Part shown: positions 1-6,654 of the stretch, piece by piece
Layout of the letters: each line of letters opens with the position of its first letter
How positions within the stretch are numbered: position 1 is the first letter of the stretch
From: Cyclobacteriaceae bacterium
Lineage (GTDB): Bacteria > Bacteroidota > Bacteroidia > Cytophagales > Cyclobacteriaceae
DNA: 10,046 bases
Reading direction: 5' to 3'
Assembly: GCA_025358195.1 (NCBI GenBank)
Contig: JANYKP010000294.1
Span: 1 to 10,046, forward strand
The notes under the pieces: generated by a model
What the model saw: only the letters and a program-made list of their open reading frames with translations
Database searches by the model: none
Told to the model about the DNA's origin: nothing
Program-made: the position numbers and the translations under genes

Positions 1-231
1 TCCACCTGTACCGGTTGATCCATGCATGATCAAAACGGCGTTGGTGACAATCCCCGAACCGTTTTTTACGGGTGTACCAAGTGTGATATAGTGTTGATTT
101 AATTTTGGAAGGATCTCACCTTGTGAAAACTTAAAATTATTGATAATAAAATCGCCTTCAACAGGTTTGGGGTTGTTCTGGGCCAGGCAAAGTTGGACCG
201 AGAACAGTAAAATGAAACTTAGTTTTTTCAT
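1..231 (-). CDS. Secreted MetX-like alpha/beta hydrolase, N-terminal part only (runs off left edge)
   Basis: The minus-strand reading frame from the ATG at 231 is open to the window edge and gives 77 residues. It starts with a signal peptide (MKKLSFILLFSVQLCLAQ), with likely signal peptidase I cleavage after the Ala at about residue 17, so the protein is probably periplasmic. After that come GDFIINNFKF (26-35), a conserved-looking LPKLNQHYITLGTP stretch (41-54) and LIMHGSTGTGG (67-77). The last matches the first core strand and His-Gly oxyanion region of alpha/beta hydrolases related to homoserine O-acetyltransferase. The nucleophile elbow and the Asp/His of the triad lie outside the window, so substrate cannot be judged. 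A signal peptide argues against a role in methionine synthesis; a secreted esterase-like function is the inference. Its ATG overlaps the TGA of the upstream exported cyclophilin (ATGA at 228-231), which suggests translational coupling. Confidence 0.85.
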   Translation of the reverse strand, partial: MKKLSFILLFSVQLCLAQNNPKPVEGDFIINNFKFSQGEILPKLNQHYITLGTPVKNGSGIVTNAVLIMHGSTGTGG

Positions 232-887
232 GGCCTAATTATTTCTGCTTTTAGGAGTCTATCTAATTTAGGAAATTCTTTATCAAGATATGCGTTTCCT
301 TCTTCAAAGAGTCTTCTTTGTTTGCCGCCACGCATACCGCCACCCGCTGTATCGCCGTACTCAGCGTACAGGGAGTCCAATACCTCCATACCTTCCATCA
401 CCAGCCCAATTGGTGCAAAACCTTGTTCATCCTGTTGGAGATTGTCTTTGATATTAATGTACAATTGGGTAGTTCGCGCATTGGGTCCTGTCATAGCATA
501 AGCGATAAAACCCCTACGATTACTTTTCTGAACAGGGTCATCGGGCATCGCGTCATGTTGCCATATTTTTGCAATTTCCGGATTTCCCGGAATCCCGAAC
601 TGTGCAAAAGTGCCTTTGCGAACGCGATAAAATCGCGAATCATCAAAAAAACCCGCGCTCACTAAATTATAAAAGCGGTTGGCTCCCACAGGAGCCCATT
701 CTTTGTGGATTTCGATTACAAAACTTCCTTTCGACGTTGTCACCTTTACTTTATAAAGATCGGGTGAATTGGTTTTCCACCATCCGCCTTTCGGATCTAA
801 AAGTGCCTCCTTCCTTGTTTGTGATATTGCCATGTCCGCATACATAAGCAGTAAACCGGATAGCGCAGCAGGCAGTAGGTATTTCAT
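228..887 (-). CDS. Exported divergent cyclophilin-type peptidyl-prolyl cis-trans isomerase (219 aa)
   Basis: The family catalyses cis-trans isomerisation of Xaa-Pro bonds. Residues 1-23 form a signal peptide ending near AIS-Q, so it should act in the periplasm. The cyclophilin fold spans about 44-175: VKVTTSKGSFVIEIH strand, APVGANRFYNLVSAGFFD helix, then FYRVRKGTFAQFG (86-98). The catalytic Arg (R88) and the Gln (Q96) are kept, but the usual HRVIPGFMIQ spacing is altered, with F94 one place late. The second active-site segment reads QLYIN (141-145) instead of QFFI. The usual HTVFGKV loop is GFAPIGLV (156-163), so its His is absent. The C-terminal part (EGNAYLDKEFPKLDRL, 196-211) is a feature I associate with a known subgroup of bacterial secreted cyclophilins, so these changes are probably subgroup traits and not decay. 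It starts 6 bases after the 89-aa ORF and overlaps the next gene by 4 bases. Confidence 0.93.
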   Translation of the reverse strand: MKYLLPAALSGLLLMYADMAISQTRKEALLDPKGGWWKTNSPDLYKVKVTTSKGSFVIEIHKEWAPVGANRFYNLVSAGFFDDSRFYRVRKGTFAQFGIPGNPEIAKIWQHDAMPDDPVQKSNRRGFIAYAMTGPNARTTQLYINIKDNLQQDEQGFAPIGLVMEGMEVLDSLYAEYGDTAGGGMRGGKQRRLFEEGNAYLDKEFPKLDRLLKAEIIRP

Positions 888-893
888 AGTTTA

Positions 894-1163
894 CTACAGC
901 AGAAAAATAAACTCCTGACCATTCCGATGAAACTTATTTTGTTTTAATTTTTTTTCATTTACAAAATAAGAAATGACCTGATCTGAATATTCTCTCCTAG
1001 ACTTAAAAAACAGGGGCGGCTTTTTTATCTTATTCGCGACCAGCAAGCTTTTTAAAACTGGTTTGCTTTGAGCTCCTATCTCATGTTTTGCCTTGACGGC
1101 CTTTTCAATTTTTTCGATGAGCTCATTAATTTCCTTTACCTGATGTGGTTGTAGTGCTGCCAT
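894..1163 (-). CDS. Hypothetical 89-aa basic protein, first gene of the cyclophilin/hydrolase group
   Basis: I do not recognise this protein. It is Lys-rich and soluble, with no signal peptide or membrane segment. Residues about 5-28 (QPHQVKEINELIEKIEKAVK) look like an amphipathic helix. After a linker with IKKPPLFFKSRREYS, the C-terminal part (about 58-89) has alternating hydrophobic and basic residues and ends in FIFLL. No cysteine pairs or catalytic motif are visible. It is likely a real gene because it lies on the same strand as the exported cyclophilin, stops 6 bases before that gene starts, and has sensible amino-acid composition. There is no clear Shine-Dalgarno sequence before the ATG, which is usual in Bacteroidota. 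The alternative is a chance open frame in the leader of the cyclophilin gene. Confidence 0.6.
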   Translation of the reverse strand: MAALQPHQVKEINELIEKIEKAVKAKHEIGAQSKPVLKSLLVANKIKKPPLFFKSRREYSDQVISYFVNEKKLKQNKFHRNGQEFIFLL

Positions 1164-1270
1164 GGCTGAAGTTTTAGTTAACTGATTTGTTCTGTCAGAT
1201 CATTGTGTGGGTTTCCTGTATTTGACCTCGGAGTCGTCGAGACGAAAGAAAATGCAGTTTTTATCCATTC

Positions 1271-2275
1271 TTATTGCATTTCTCCATGCCTTCGCGCCTT
1301 CGCGGTGATCTTATTTGCTTCGTTATATTCCCCAATAAGCGTCTGAATAATATCCTTCATGGAGCGGATGTTGTGAACATCTTCGATGGCAGGCCCCGCA
1401 CACCACACTGTTTTATAGGTGGCACCGAACGCAGCTTTCTCCACGGCTTTCATTCCCCGCAAAGCGATTAACATTTTAGCATACTTCTTCAATGTTTTAT
1501 TATTATTTAGAATCCACTCCAGAAAGTTGGCTTTCGTGCCTAGCTGTTGAACGTATGGAGTGTTAATCACGGTGAGCGGTGACCCTGAAAGTTTGTTAGT
1601 ACGCACAATATCTTTTTCACCGTAATCAATCATTGCCTGCTTATATTCAGGAGTGATGTCGGCCTCTTCACAGGCTATAAAAATAGTTCCCACTGAAGCG
1701 CCGGCCGCTCCCCAGTCCATTACCTGTTTCAAATGCTCACCCTTGCTTATCCCGCCGGCGGAAATGATGGGAATGGTACAGTTCCCTTTCAGCAGGGTGA
1801 TTAATTCTTGCGGGGAGAGATTCCCAGCATGACCTCCCGCCCTGTTGTTAACAGCAATCACCGCATCGGCGCCAAGGCTTTCTACCTTTTGAGCGTACTG
1901 CAAGTCCACCACATCACAAAAAACCTTTATTCCCAGGGGTTTGCACGTATCAATGACTTCTTTGGGATTACCCAGCGAAGTGATAATGTAGGCAACCTTC
2001 ATCTCGAGTAAAGTTTCCAACTGGGGCTTATACTTCGGATTGGATTTGTTAACAATCAAGTTGACCCCAAACGGTTTTGATGAAAATGCTTTGATCTCCT
2101 TGATAGCTGCTCTCAACTCCTGATCCGTCCGGTAATTCAACGCCGGAAAAGCGGCTGTCACACCATTCTCCAGCGCGGCCTTCACCATTTTGGTGTTGGA
2201 AATTAAAAACATCGGCGCCACGATGACGGGGTAGTCGATACCAAGTAATGTGTCAAGCGAGGTGTGTGTCATCAT
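1271..2275 (-). CDS. Nitronate monooxygenase-like FMN-dependent TIM-barrel flavoprotein (334 aa)
   Basis: The family (formerly 2-nitropropane dioxygenase) uses FMN and O2 to oxidise alkyl nitronates to carbonyl compounds; many relatives have unknown substrates. It should be cytosolic. Visible signatures are IDYPVIVAPMFLISN (13-27, FMN-side loop), GVNLIV (70-75), DAVIAVNNRAGGHAGN (137-152) with the likely catalytic His149, IPIISAGGIS (168-177, phosphate-binding strand) and AGASVGTIFIACEEAD (191-206). Length fits the family. Translation can start at either of two adjacent ATG codons (2275 or 2272). The last dozen residues (ITAKARRHGEMQ) are encoded by a tandem-repeat sequence that looks intergenic in origin, so the C-terminus is probably an acquired tail. 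It lies downstream of the methyltransferase gene with a heptamer repeat array in its leader; no functional link between the two is evident. Confidence 0.92.
   Translation of the reverse strand: MMTHTSLDTLLGIDYPVIVAPMFLISNTKMVKAALENGVTAAFPALNYRTDQELRAAIKEIKAFSSKPFGVNLIVNKSNPKYKPQLETLLEMKVAYIITSLGNPKEVIDTCKPLGIKVFCDVVDLQYAQKVESLGADAVIAVNNRAGGHAGNLSPQELITLLKGNCTIPIISAGGISKGEHLKQVMDWGAAGASVGTIFIACEEADITPEYKQAMIDYGEKDIVRTNKLSGSPLTVINTPYVQQLGTKANFLEWILNNNKTLKKYAKMLIALRGMKAVEKAAFGATYKTVWCAGPAIEDVHNIRSMKDIIQTLIGEYNEANKITAKARRHGEMQ
1288..1309. repeat. Short tandem repeat (8-bp unit) covering the end of the flavoprotein gene
   Basis: Two exact, adjacent copies of gccttcgc lie at 1288-1295 and 1296-1303, followed by ggtgat. 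On the minus strand this reads as GCGAAGGC twice after ATCACC. The pattern resembles the G/C-A-A-rich short-period intergenic repeats I associate with Bacteroidota and related genomes, here running into a coding frame. Confidence 0.6.
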
Positions 2276-2301
2276 TCTTTATTTGTGTAACACGGGAATT
2301 G

Positions 2302-2343
2302 GTAATCAGTAATCAGTATTCGGTAATCGGTATTCGGTATTCG
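2302..2343. repeat. Array of six degenerate heptamers (GTAWTCR)
   Basis: Six head-to-tail 7-bp units are seen: gtaatca, gtaatca, gtattcg, gtaatcg, gtattcg, gtattcg, ending in gtgaaaa. Variation is limited to position 4 (a/t) and position 7 (a/g). The array fills the middle of the 84-base gap between the methyltransferase stop (2360) and the flavoprotein start (2275), so it lies in the flavoprotein's leader if the two genes are co-transcribed. No inverted partner was found nearby. Because the unit is not a multiple of three it is non-coding; copy number may vary by slippage. Confidence 0.85.
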
Positions 2344-2359
2344 GTGAAAACGGCCAGCA

Positions 2360-3115
2360 TCACTTCACCTTCCTGCATTCAATCAGCCAATCCCACGGAT
2401 AGGGCTCCTTCATCCAATTGGGCGGTGAATCAAATTCCGTCTGCCAATGATACTCCAATTTTTCGATTGCTGTGATGGTCAGTTTCGCTTCCTGGAAAAG
2501 CACCTGGAGTTCCGGTTCTGAATAATGCTTTGTAGGAACCTTGTCAATGTGAACAATACCCCCCAAAAGGCCCCGCGCGCCGGCCTTGTAATAACTCAAT
2601 TCCGACGGTGGTATCTCCTCCGGTCGCACTCCTTCTTTCTTATACCAATCAATAAGTCGCCAGGATGAGAACATGACCGATTCCAAGGAGGGCACTACAA
2701 TCAACGATGTACCATTCACGCGAAGTGCCTTATAAATGTTTTTAATCATAGCCACATTTTTTCCCGCCTCCGGCAACAGCAAAACATTGCAGCAAAAAAT
2801 AAAATCGGTTGGAGGAAAAACGAGGTTATGACTCGTCAGGTCGGCTCGTTTGTAAACAATGTTTTTATAAGGTGTTAATTTTGCGATGCTGAGAAGCTCC
2901 GTAGAAATGTCAATCGCCAGCACTTTTGAAAATGCTGGAGCCAAATATGGAAATGCTTTACCCATGCCGCACCCAAAATCGATAGCATGGTGCAATGCAT
3001 TGGCATGTTTCTTAAAGTAAACAGGAAGTTTCTGATTCTTATCACTTTTAAACACATCAAAGATTTCTCCATCATAACCACTACCAATGTTGTTCCAGTG
3101 TGCTTCCTGATTCAT
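2360..3115 (-). CDS. Class I SAM-dependent methyltransferase (251 aa)
   Basis: This is a cytosolic Rossmann-fold methyltransferase. Motif I is AIDFGCGMGK (44-53), the glycine-rich SAM loop. The acidic residue that binds the ribose hydroxyls is D69 in VLAIDIS, the adenine-side residue is likely D92 in RADLTS, and motif IV is DFIFCCNVLLLPE (104-116). A helix and strand typical of the fold follow (KNIYKALRVNGTSLIVVPS, 125-143). The C-terminal 100 residues are Trp/Tyr-rich (for example WYKKEGVRPEEIPPSELSYY and the PPNWMKEPYPWDW tail) and probably form the substrate-binding part. The substrate, small molecule or protein, cannot be told from sequence. It starts 46 bases after the acylase gene on the same strand, so co-transcription is possible. 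Confidence 0.9.
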   Translation of the reverse strand: MNQEAHWNNIGSGYDGEIFDVFKSDKNQKLPVYFKKHANALHHAIDFGCGMGKAFPYLAPAFSKVLAIDISTELLSIAKLTPYKNIVYKRADLTSHNLVFPPTDFIFCCNVLLLPEAGKNVAMIKNIYKALRVNGTSLIVVPSLESVMFSSWRLIDWYKKEGVRPEEIPPSELSYYKAGARGLLGGIVHIDKVPTKHYSEPELQVLFQEAKLTITAIEKLEYHWQTEFDSPPNWMKEPYPWDWLIECRKVK

Positions 3116-3160
3116 GCGATGGGTTTGAGTGTTACAAAATCCGTTTAATGATTTAACAAG

Positions 3161-5341
3161 CTATTCCCCCGGGTGATAGCTACGTTCTGTATGGCCGATA
3201 ATGTCTTCCGGATAGAACAAGACATCTTTGAACTGACCTCCGCAATACATGCCCGACTGATCGTTAAAATGCGATGACATCGGGTTGCTGCTTGACCCAC
3301 CGGTCACCACTGACTTAGCTCGCAACCGCTTTCCAAATTCCACCACCGCAACAAAACTGTTGCCCACGTAGCCGTACATTTTCTTTGTGCCCGGATACTT
3401 TTTACTTCCGTATGCAGCGAGGGATCCCCAATACGATGAGGTGAAAGGCACGGCAGTGCTCGGCTTCTGATCATCAAAGGCGGGATCCACTTTTCCGGTG
3501 ATGCGCTGGAACCGGTTGACTTCTCCCCACGACTGCTTCCAGTTTCCGAAATCATGCTGAAGTTCGCGCAGGGTTGCAGACAGTGCCGACAGTCTTTCAA
3601 GCGACGATGTTTTAGTTTGGAGAAAATCAATAGCACTCAGCTGATCCAGCCCAGCAGGTATCCGGGCCGCCACATTTTGTCTCAATCGTTGAGCCCAGTA
3701 AATCGCTAACGTCGTGGGTATGGAAGTTGTTGAGTATCTCAAATCCCAAACACGAAGCAGTTGAATGGGTTCTAACAGCGTTGTTCGTACCGTATCATTT
3801 GAGGGAGCGATGGCATCGTATGCTTCAACCAGTGACGGCAACAATTTTTCAAAACCAGGGAGGTATGAATCTTGAGAAACAGTTATGAGTTTGTCAAGGG
3901 TAAACGATGTTTCATTTCTTAATACCCGGTCTGCATGAATGCCTCTTGCATTTTCCGCATCGGGAGCCATATATACAGGGTACGCCTTTCTATCCGGACT
4001 GCTGGTGGCGGAAGCGGTGAACGGTGTAGAGTTGCAGTTCTGTATCCAGCCATTGGCAGGGTTGTAAATGTGAACGATTTCATCCAACGTATGGAGGCCT
4101 TTCCACTCGGTGGCGGGGTCGCTGCCATCCACGGGCAGATTCCAATCAAATTTTGTGTCGCGTTTCGGCATGAAGTCACCATGCCAGTAAGCGATGTTGC
4201 CCTGGTCATCTGCATAAACTGTGTTGTTGGAAGAGTTTGTGCGAAGCATCATGGTATTCTTAAAATCATCAAAAGTGGCAGACTTCGTGCGCTGGTACGA
4301 TTGTGTCAATGCTTTTAATGGTTCCTGCATGAGCTTGACGCTGATCCATTTTTCATCTCGTTGTGCTATCACAGGGCCGTGATGCGTGTGGTAAACCGTG
4401 AAGTCCTTTTTTGCAAGGGCGCTCCCTAATTTAAAAGCGATGGTAATTTTTTCCGAGATCAATGGTTTCAACGCATCGCCATATTTGTAAAAAAAATCAG
4501 GACCCTTTTTTACAATCGTCTCTTTATACTCATCAATCACGTCCGCCTGACTTGATGTATGCATCCAGCCACAGTGTTCGTTGAATCCCTGATAGATAAA
4601 GAACTGTCCCCAGGTCACGGCTCCATAGGCGTTCAATCCTTCCTCACTTTTCATGTGTACTTCCGATCTGAAATAAAACGAGGTGTGCGGGTTGATCAAC
4701 AATAACGAATTTCCCGAAGCGCTTTTAAAAGGGGCGATCGCAAATCCATTGGAGCCTTTGGGTTCTGGTTCTGCACCATCGTTATTCACTTCTTGCTTAA
4801 GATTGCCCGTCAGTTTTCCATAAAATTCTTTTAATCGATTCAATGAGACTGTTTCAATATCGCCCCCGATACTACCTTCGCTGAATAACAATGGCATCCA
4901 TGGCTGGAACCGACTGATCAGTTTCGGTCTAACTTCGGGATGGGTGTAGAGATAATAATTTATCCCATCCGCAAAGGCCGTGCATACTTTTTTCATCCAC
5001 GCTGGACTTGTCCTATATAGGTCGATGGCTTTGGTGGTGTCCATGAAAAGGCGCATGCGCAAGTCGTTATAAATAAGGGCCTCGCCTTCTACTTCCGCCA
5101 ATCGCGCGATGGCAATAATGTAATTGCGTTCTACTCGTTCAAAATCATCTTCACATTGCGCATACAGTAGTCCAAAGACCGCATCCGAGTCTGTTTTACC
5201 GGCAATGTGCGGGATGCCCCATGTATCGCGTGTGATCGTTACTTCCTTTGCCTGTTGTTTCCATTTTGAAATTTCCAGAGGTGAAAACTTTTGCGCCATC
5301 AGGGGTGTGGCAAGCAGGATGAAAAACACAACTTTTCTCAT
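3161..5341 (-). CDS. Secreted penicillin-acylase-family N-terminal nucleophile hydrolase (726 aa)
   Basis: The family hydrolyses amide bonds of acylated substrates (penicillins, acyl-homoserine lactones, lipopeptides). The precursor cleaves itself into two chains, and the new N-terminal Ser acts as nucleophile. Here a signal peptide (1-16, ending LMA) sends it to the periplasm. The alpha-chain part carries ITRDTWGIPHIAG (36-48). The processing site is KG|SNGFAIAP, with S197 as predicted nucleophile. Further family features are INPHTSF (216-222), YQGFNEHCGWMHTSSQAD (250-267), THHGPVI (319-325), NSSNNTVYADDQGNIAYWHG (369-388, with the likely oxyanion Asn), GWIQNCNSTP (431-440), SWGEVNRFQR (604-613) and NPMSSHFNDQSGMY (686-699). 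All expected parts are present, so it should be active. Length fits the family. The natural substrate is unknown; quorum-signal or antibiotic breakdown are only possibilities. It stands after the small membrane protein gene with a 69-base gap. Confidence 0.95.
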   Translation of the reverse strand: MRKVVFFILLATPLMAQKFSPLEISKWKQQAKEVTITRDTWGIPHIAGKTDSDAVFGLLYAQCEDDFERVERNYIIAIARLAEVEGEALIYNDLRMRLFMDTTKAIDLYRTSPAWMKKVCTAFADGINYYLYTHPEVRPKLISRFQPWMPLLFSEGSIGGDIETVSLNRLKEFYGKLTGNLKQEVNNDGAEPEPKGSNGFAIAPFKSASGNSLLLINPHTSFYFRSEVHMKSEEGLNAYGAVTWGQFFIYQGFNEHCGWMHTSSQADVIDEYKETIVKKGPDFFYKYGDALKPLISEKITIAFKLGSALAKKDFTVYHTHHGPVIAQRDEKWISVKLMQEPLKALTQSYQRTKSATFDDFKNTMMLRTNSSNNTVYADDQGNIAYWHGDFMPKRDTKFDWNLPVDGSDPATEWKGLHTLDEIVHIYNPANGWIQNCNSTPFTASATSSPDRKAYPVYMAPDAENARGIHADRVLRNETSFTLDKLITVSQDSYLPGFEKLLPSLVEAYDAIAPSNDTVRTTLLEPIQLLRVWDLRYSTTSIPTTLAIYWAQRLRQNVAARIPAGLDQLSAIDFLQTKTSSLERLSALSATLRELQHDFGNWKQSWGEVNRFQRITGKVDPAFDDQKPSTAVPFTSSYWGSLAAYGSKKYPGTKKMYGYVGNSFVAVVEFGKRLRAKSVVTGGSSSNPMSSHFNDQSGMYCGGQFKDVLFYPEDIIGHTERSYHPGE

Positions 5342-5410
5342 AGGCCAATAAGGTAAATACCCTGAAAAATATTCAAAACTTTGGAGGAAGCCTATTACTA
5401 TTATGCAGGG

Positions 5411-5884
5411 TTATTTCTCAGAATAATATCTATTTGACATTATCGAAATGGGGAGTCCTACGAATGCCATCAGGATGAGTGCTCCAATTATAGCTTGTTT
5501 GAGGTCGAATGGAGCGGCTGGAATACGGCTCAGTGGTAGAACAATCAAGTTCATGATCAGCCAGATCATGGCACCGTAGGCAATCGCTGTTATAAATTTA
5601 TTAGCCCGCAATAAACGTATCCGGGGATATGCAAGAAAGAATATAATTGTCCACGTAAATGCAATAAAATAGTGAAAGAGTAAGCCCCATACACCCATCA
5701 TTGCATTTCCTGAAAAGGCTTCTTCACGGCCAAAGACCGCGCTTGCGATGAACTCCAAAAGCCGTACCGGACTATTGCCTGTTCTGATCGTGTAGCGACT
5801 CACTGCTGCGAGAATGTCCAATGTTCCGGCAAGAAGACCGGTGATCACGATCACGGTTGCCAGCTTTGATTTTTTTTCTGTCAT
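5411..5884 (-). CDS. Small integral membrane protein with about four helices (157 aa), function unknown
   Basis: The frame is open up to an ATG at 5935, but the ATG at 5884 is preferred. It is preceded by aaggact, giving a purine-rich Shine-Dalgarno-like site at sensible spacing, and it removes a polar 17-residue leader that contains no signal. From this start the protein has a short basic N-terminus (MTEKKSK) and about four hydrophobic helices: around TVIVITGLLAGTLDILAAV, MMGVWGLLFHYFIAFTWTII, ITAIAYGAMIWLIMNLIVLP and AIIGALILMAFVGLPISIM. It ends in a basic tail. Recurrent motifs such as SAVFGREEAFSG and LLFHYFIAF suggest a conserved family of small Bacteroidota inner-membrane proteins, possibly related to DUF1440/YagU; that link comes from memory and is uncertain. 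No catalytic residues are evident. Confidence 0.85.
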   Translation of the reverse strand: MTEKKSKLATVIVITGLLAGTLDILAAVSRYTIRTGNSPVRLLEFIASAVFGREEAFSGNAMMGVWGLLFHYFIAFTWTIIFFLAYPRIRLLRANKFITAIAYGAMIWLIMNLIVLPLSRIPAAPFDLKQAIIGALILMAFVGLPISIMSNRYYSEK

Positions 5885-6048
5885 AGTCCTTATCCAATCG
5901 CATGAGTCGTTACGTACCTCAAATTTGGAAGGCAATATTAAGAGATTTACTCATCAAAGAAATCACGCAGGACAGGGTACTGAAGGGGAACGTTATTTTT
6001 TGCGCCTTTTCTAGAAAGTAGCCATGACTCACTTTTTCGTACAAGTGG

Positions 6049-6123
6049 CCTAATACAGGTCACCACGTCCACGACGAAATCACGAAGGGCACGACGCAGC
6101 TTTGCAATATTTCATCGTTGTGA
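6049..6123. repeat. ~75-bp intergenic repeat, copy 1
   Basis: This begins cctaatacaggtcaccacg and ends cgttgtga. It matches copy 2 (6153-6226) over almost the full length with scattered substitutions and a one-base length difference. It shares the internal blocks gtccacgacgaaa, aagggcacgacgcag and caatat. The 29 bases between the copies include a second version of the right end (cgttgggacctaattcagg, 6145-6163), so the right boundary of this copy is ambiguous. Confidence 0.85.
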
Positions 6124-6152
6124 TCGATGCGCTTTCTTTGTTTTCGTTGGGA

Positions 6153-6236
6153 CCTAATTCAGGTCACTACGTCCACGACGAAACCACAAAGGGCACGACG
6201 CAGTTTTTCAATATCTTTCGTTGTGACCTAATTCAA
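6153..6236. repeat. ~75-bp intergenic repeat, copy 2, with inverted ends
   Basis: The unit starts cctaattcaggtcactacg (6153-6171) and closes cgttgtgacctaattcaa (6219-6236). The reverse complement of the right end, ttgaattaggtcacaacg, aligns with the left end with few mismatches (shared blocks aatt, aggtcac and acg). Each unit could therefore fold into a long stem or represent a small inverted-repeat element. The core is rich in cacgacg and cacaaagg words. No coding potential is visible. This resembles a REP/MITE-type non-autonomous element, but no transposase is present to assign it. Confidence 0.75.
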
Positions 6237-6376
6237 TTTTACAGGCATCCACAAAGAACCAAAATATACACGTGATTTTCTCGTATTATTGGTGAGTCGT
6301 CAGGAATTCCGTACCACCTAACTCATCAAGATAAGTTGCAATACCGCTAGTCGATGCACAAAAATGAGCGCGATAA

Positions 6377-6643
6377 CTATTGAGCTTTTTTTGTGTAAGC
6401 GAACTTAAAATAGATCAGCAGGGTGCTCAGAAAACAAATTATTCCATTGGCAAGTATCACTGGCCATAACATCAGGGCAAAGGCATATACAAGCCATACG
6501 ATTGTGCTGGTAAACACAATCAGCATCATGTTCAGGCTAAGGTCATTAACACTTTTTGTTTTCCACACTTTATAGACTTGAGGAATTAAGGTGATACTGC
6601 TTAAAAAAGCGCCTACATGCCCGACAACTTCAATCCAACTCAT
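6377..6643 (-). CDS. SemiSWEET family sugar transporter (88 aa, PQ-loop)
   Basis: SemiSWEETs are three-helix inner-membrane proteins that dimerise to move mono- or disaccharides down their gradient. Length (88 aa) and layout fit exactly. TM1 covers about 5-22 and ends in the diagnostic PQ motif (LIPQVYKVWKTKSVNDLS, 19-36). TM2 (about 38-57) contains W50 in STIVWLVYAF, the position of the substrate-stacking Trp. TM3 (about 60-81) contains N66 in ILANGIICF, the conserved substrate-binding Asn. A short Lys-rich tail follows. The gene starts 11 bases after the putative zinc-binding protein on the same strand, so the two are probably one transcript. Which sugar it carries cannot be read from sequence. 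Confidence 0.95.
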   Translation of the reverse strand: MSWIEVVGHVGAFLSSITLIPQVYKVWKTKSVNDLSLNMMLIVFTSTIVWLVYAFALMLWPVILANGIICFLSTLLIYFKFAYTKKAQ

Positions 6644-6654
6644 TATCGTATCGT

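Larger units (their letters stand above)
5885..6376. other. Long intergenic stretch, 492 bases, no gene seen
   Basis: This lies between the SemiSWEET stop and the preferred start of the small membrane protein. Its centre holds two copies of a ~75-bp repeat, listed separately. The flanks (5936-6048 and 6237-6376) show no convincing reading frame, tRNA or strong stem with a T-run. The short open frames on the plus strand begin inside the coding region of the membrane protein or in repeat sequence and look accidental. Promoter elements for the membrane protein gene must lie here, but no clear Bacteroidota -33/-7 pair was identified. Confidence 0.6.

Noticed and set aside
318..847. Plus-strand open frames inside the exported cyclophilin gene
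   Set aside because: They lie fully opposite a well-supported gene and encode no recognisable protein features.
1200..1260. Possible third copy of the ~75-bp repeat (gtcgtcgagacgaaag)
   Set aside because: Only a short word is shared with the repeat core; the ends are missing, so similarity may be chance.
2302..2343. CRISPR array at the heptamer repeats
   Set aside because: Units are 7 bp without spacers; no cas genes are present.
5342..5410. Possible Bacteroidota promoter before the acylase (TTTTG and TACCTTAT on the minus strand)
   Set aside because: The match to TAnnTTTG is partial and the start site would fall almost on the ATG; not strong enough to annotate.
5882..5935. Longer start (ATG at 5935) for the small membrane protein
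   Set aside because: The extra 17 residues are polar and without a recognisable signal, and the ATG at 5884 has an AAGGA-type ribosome site.
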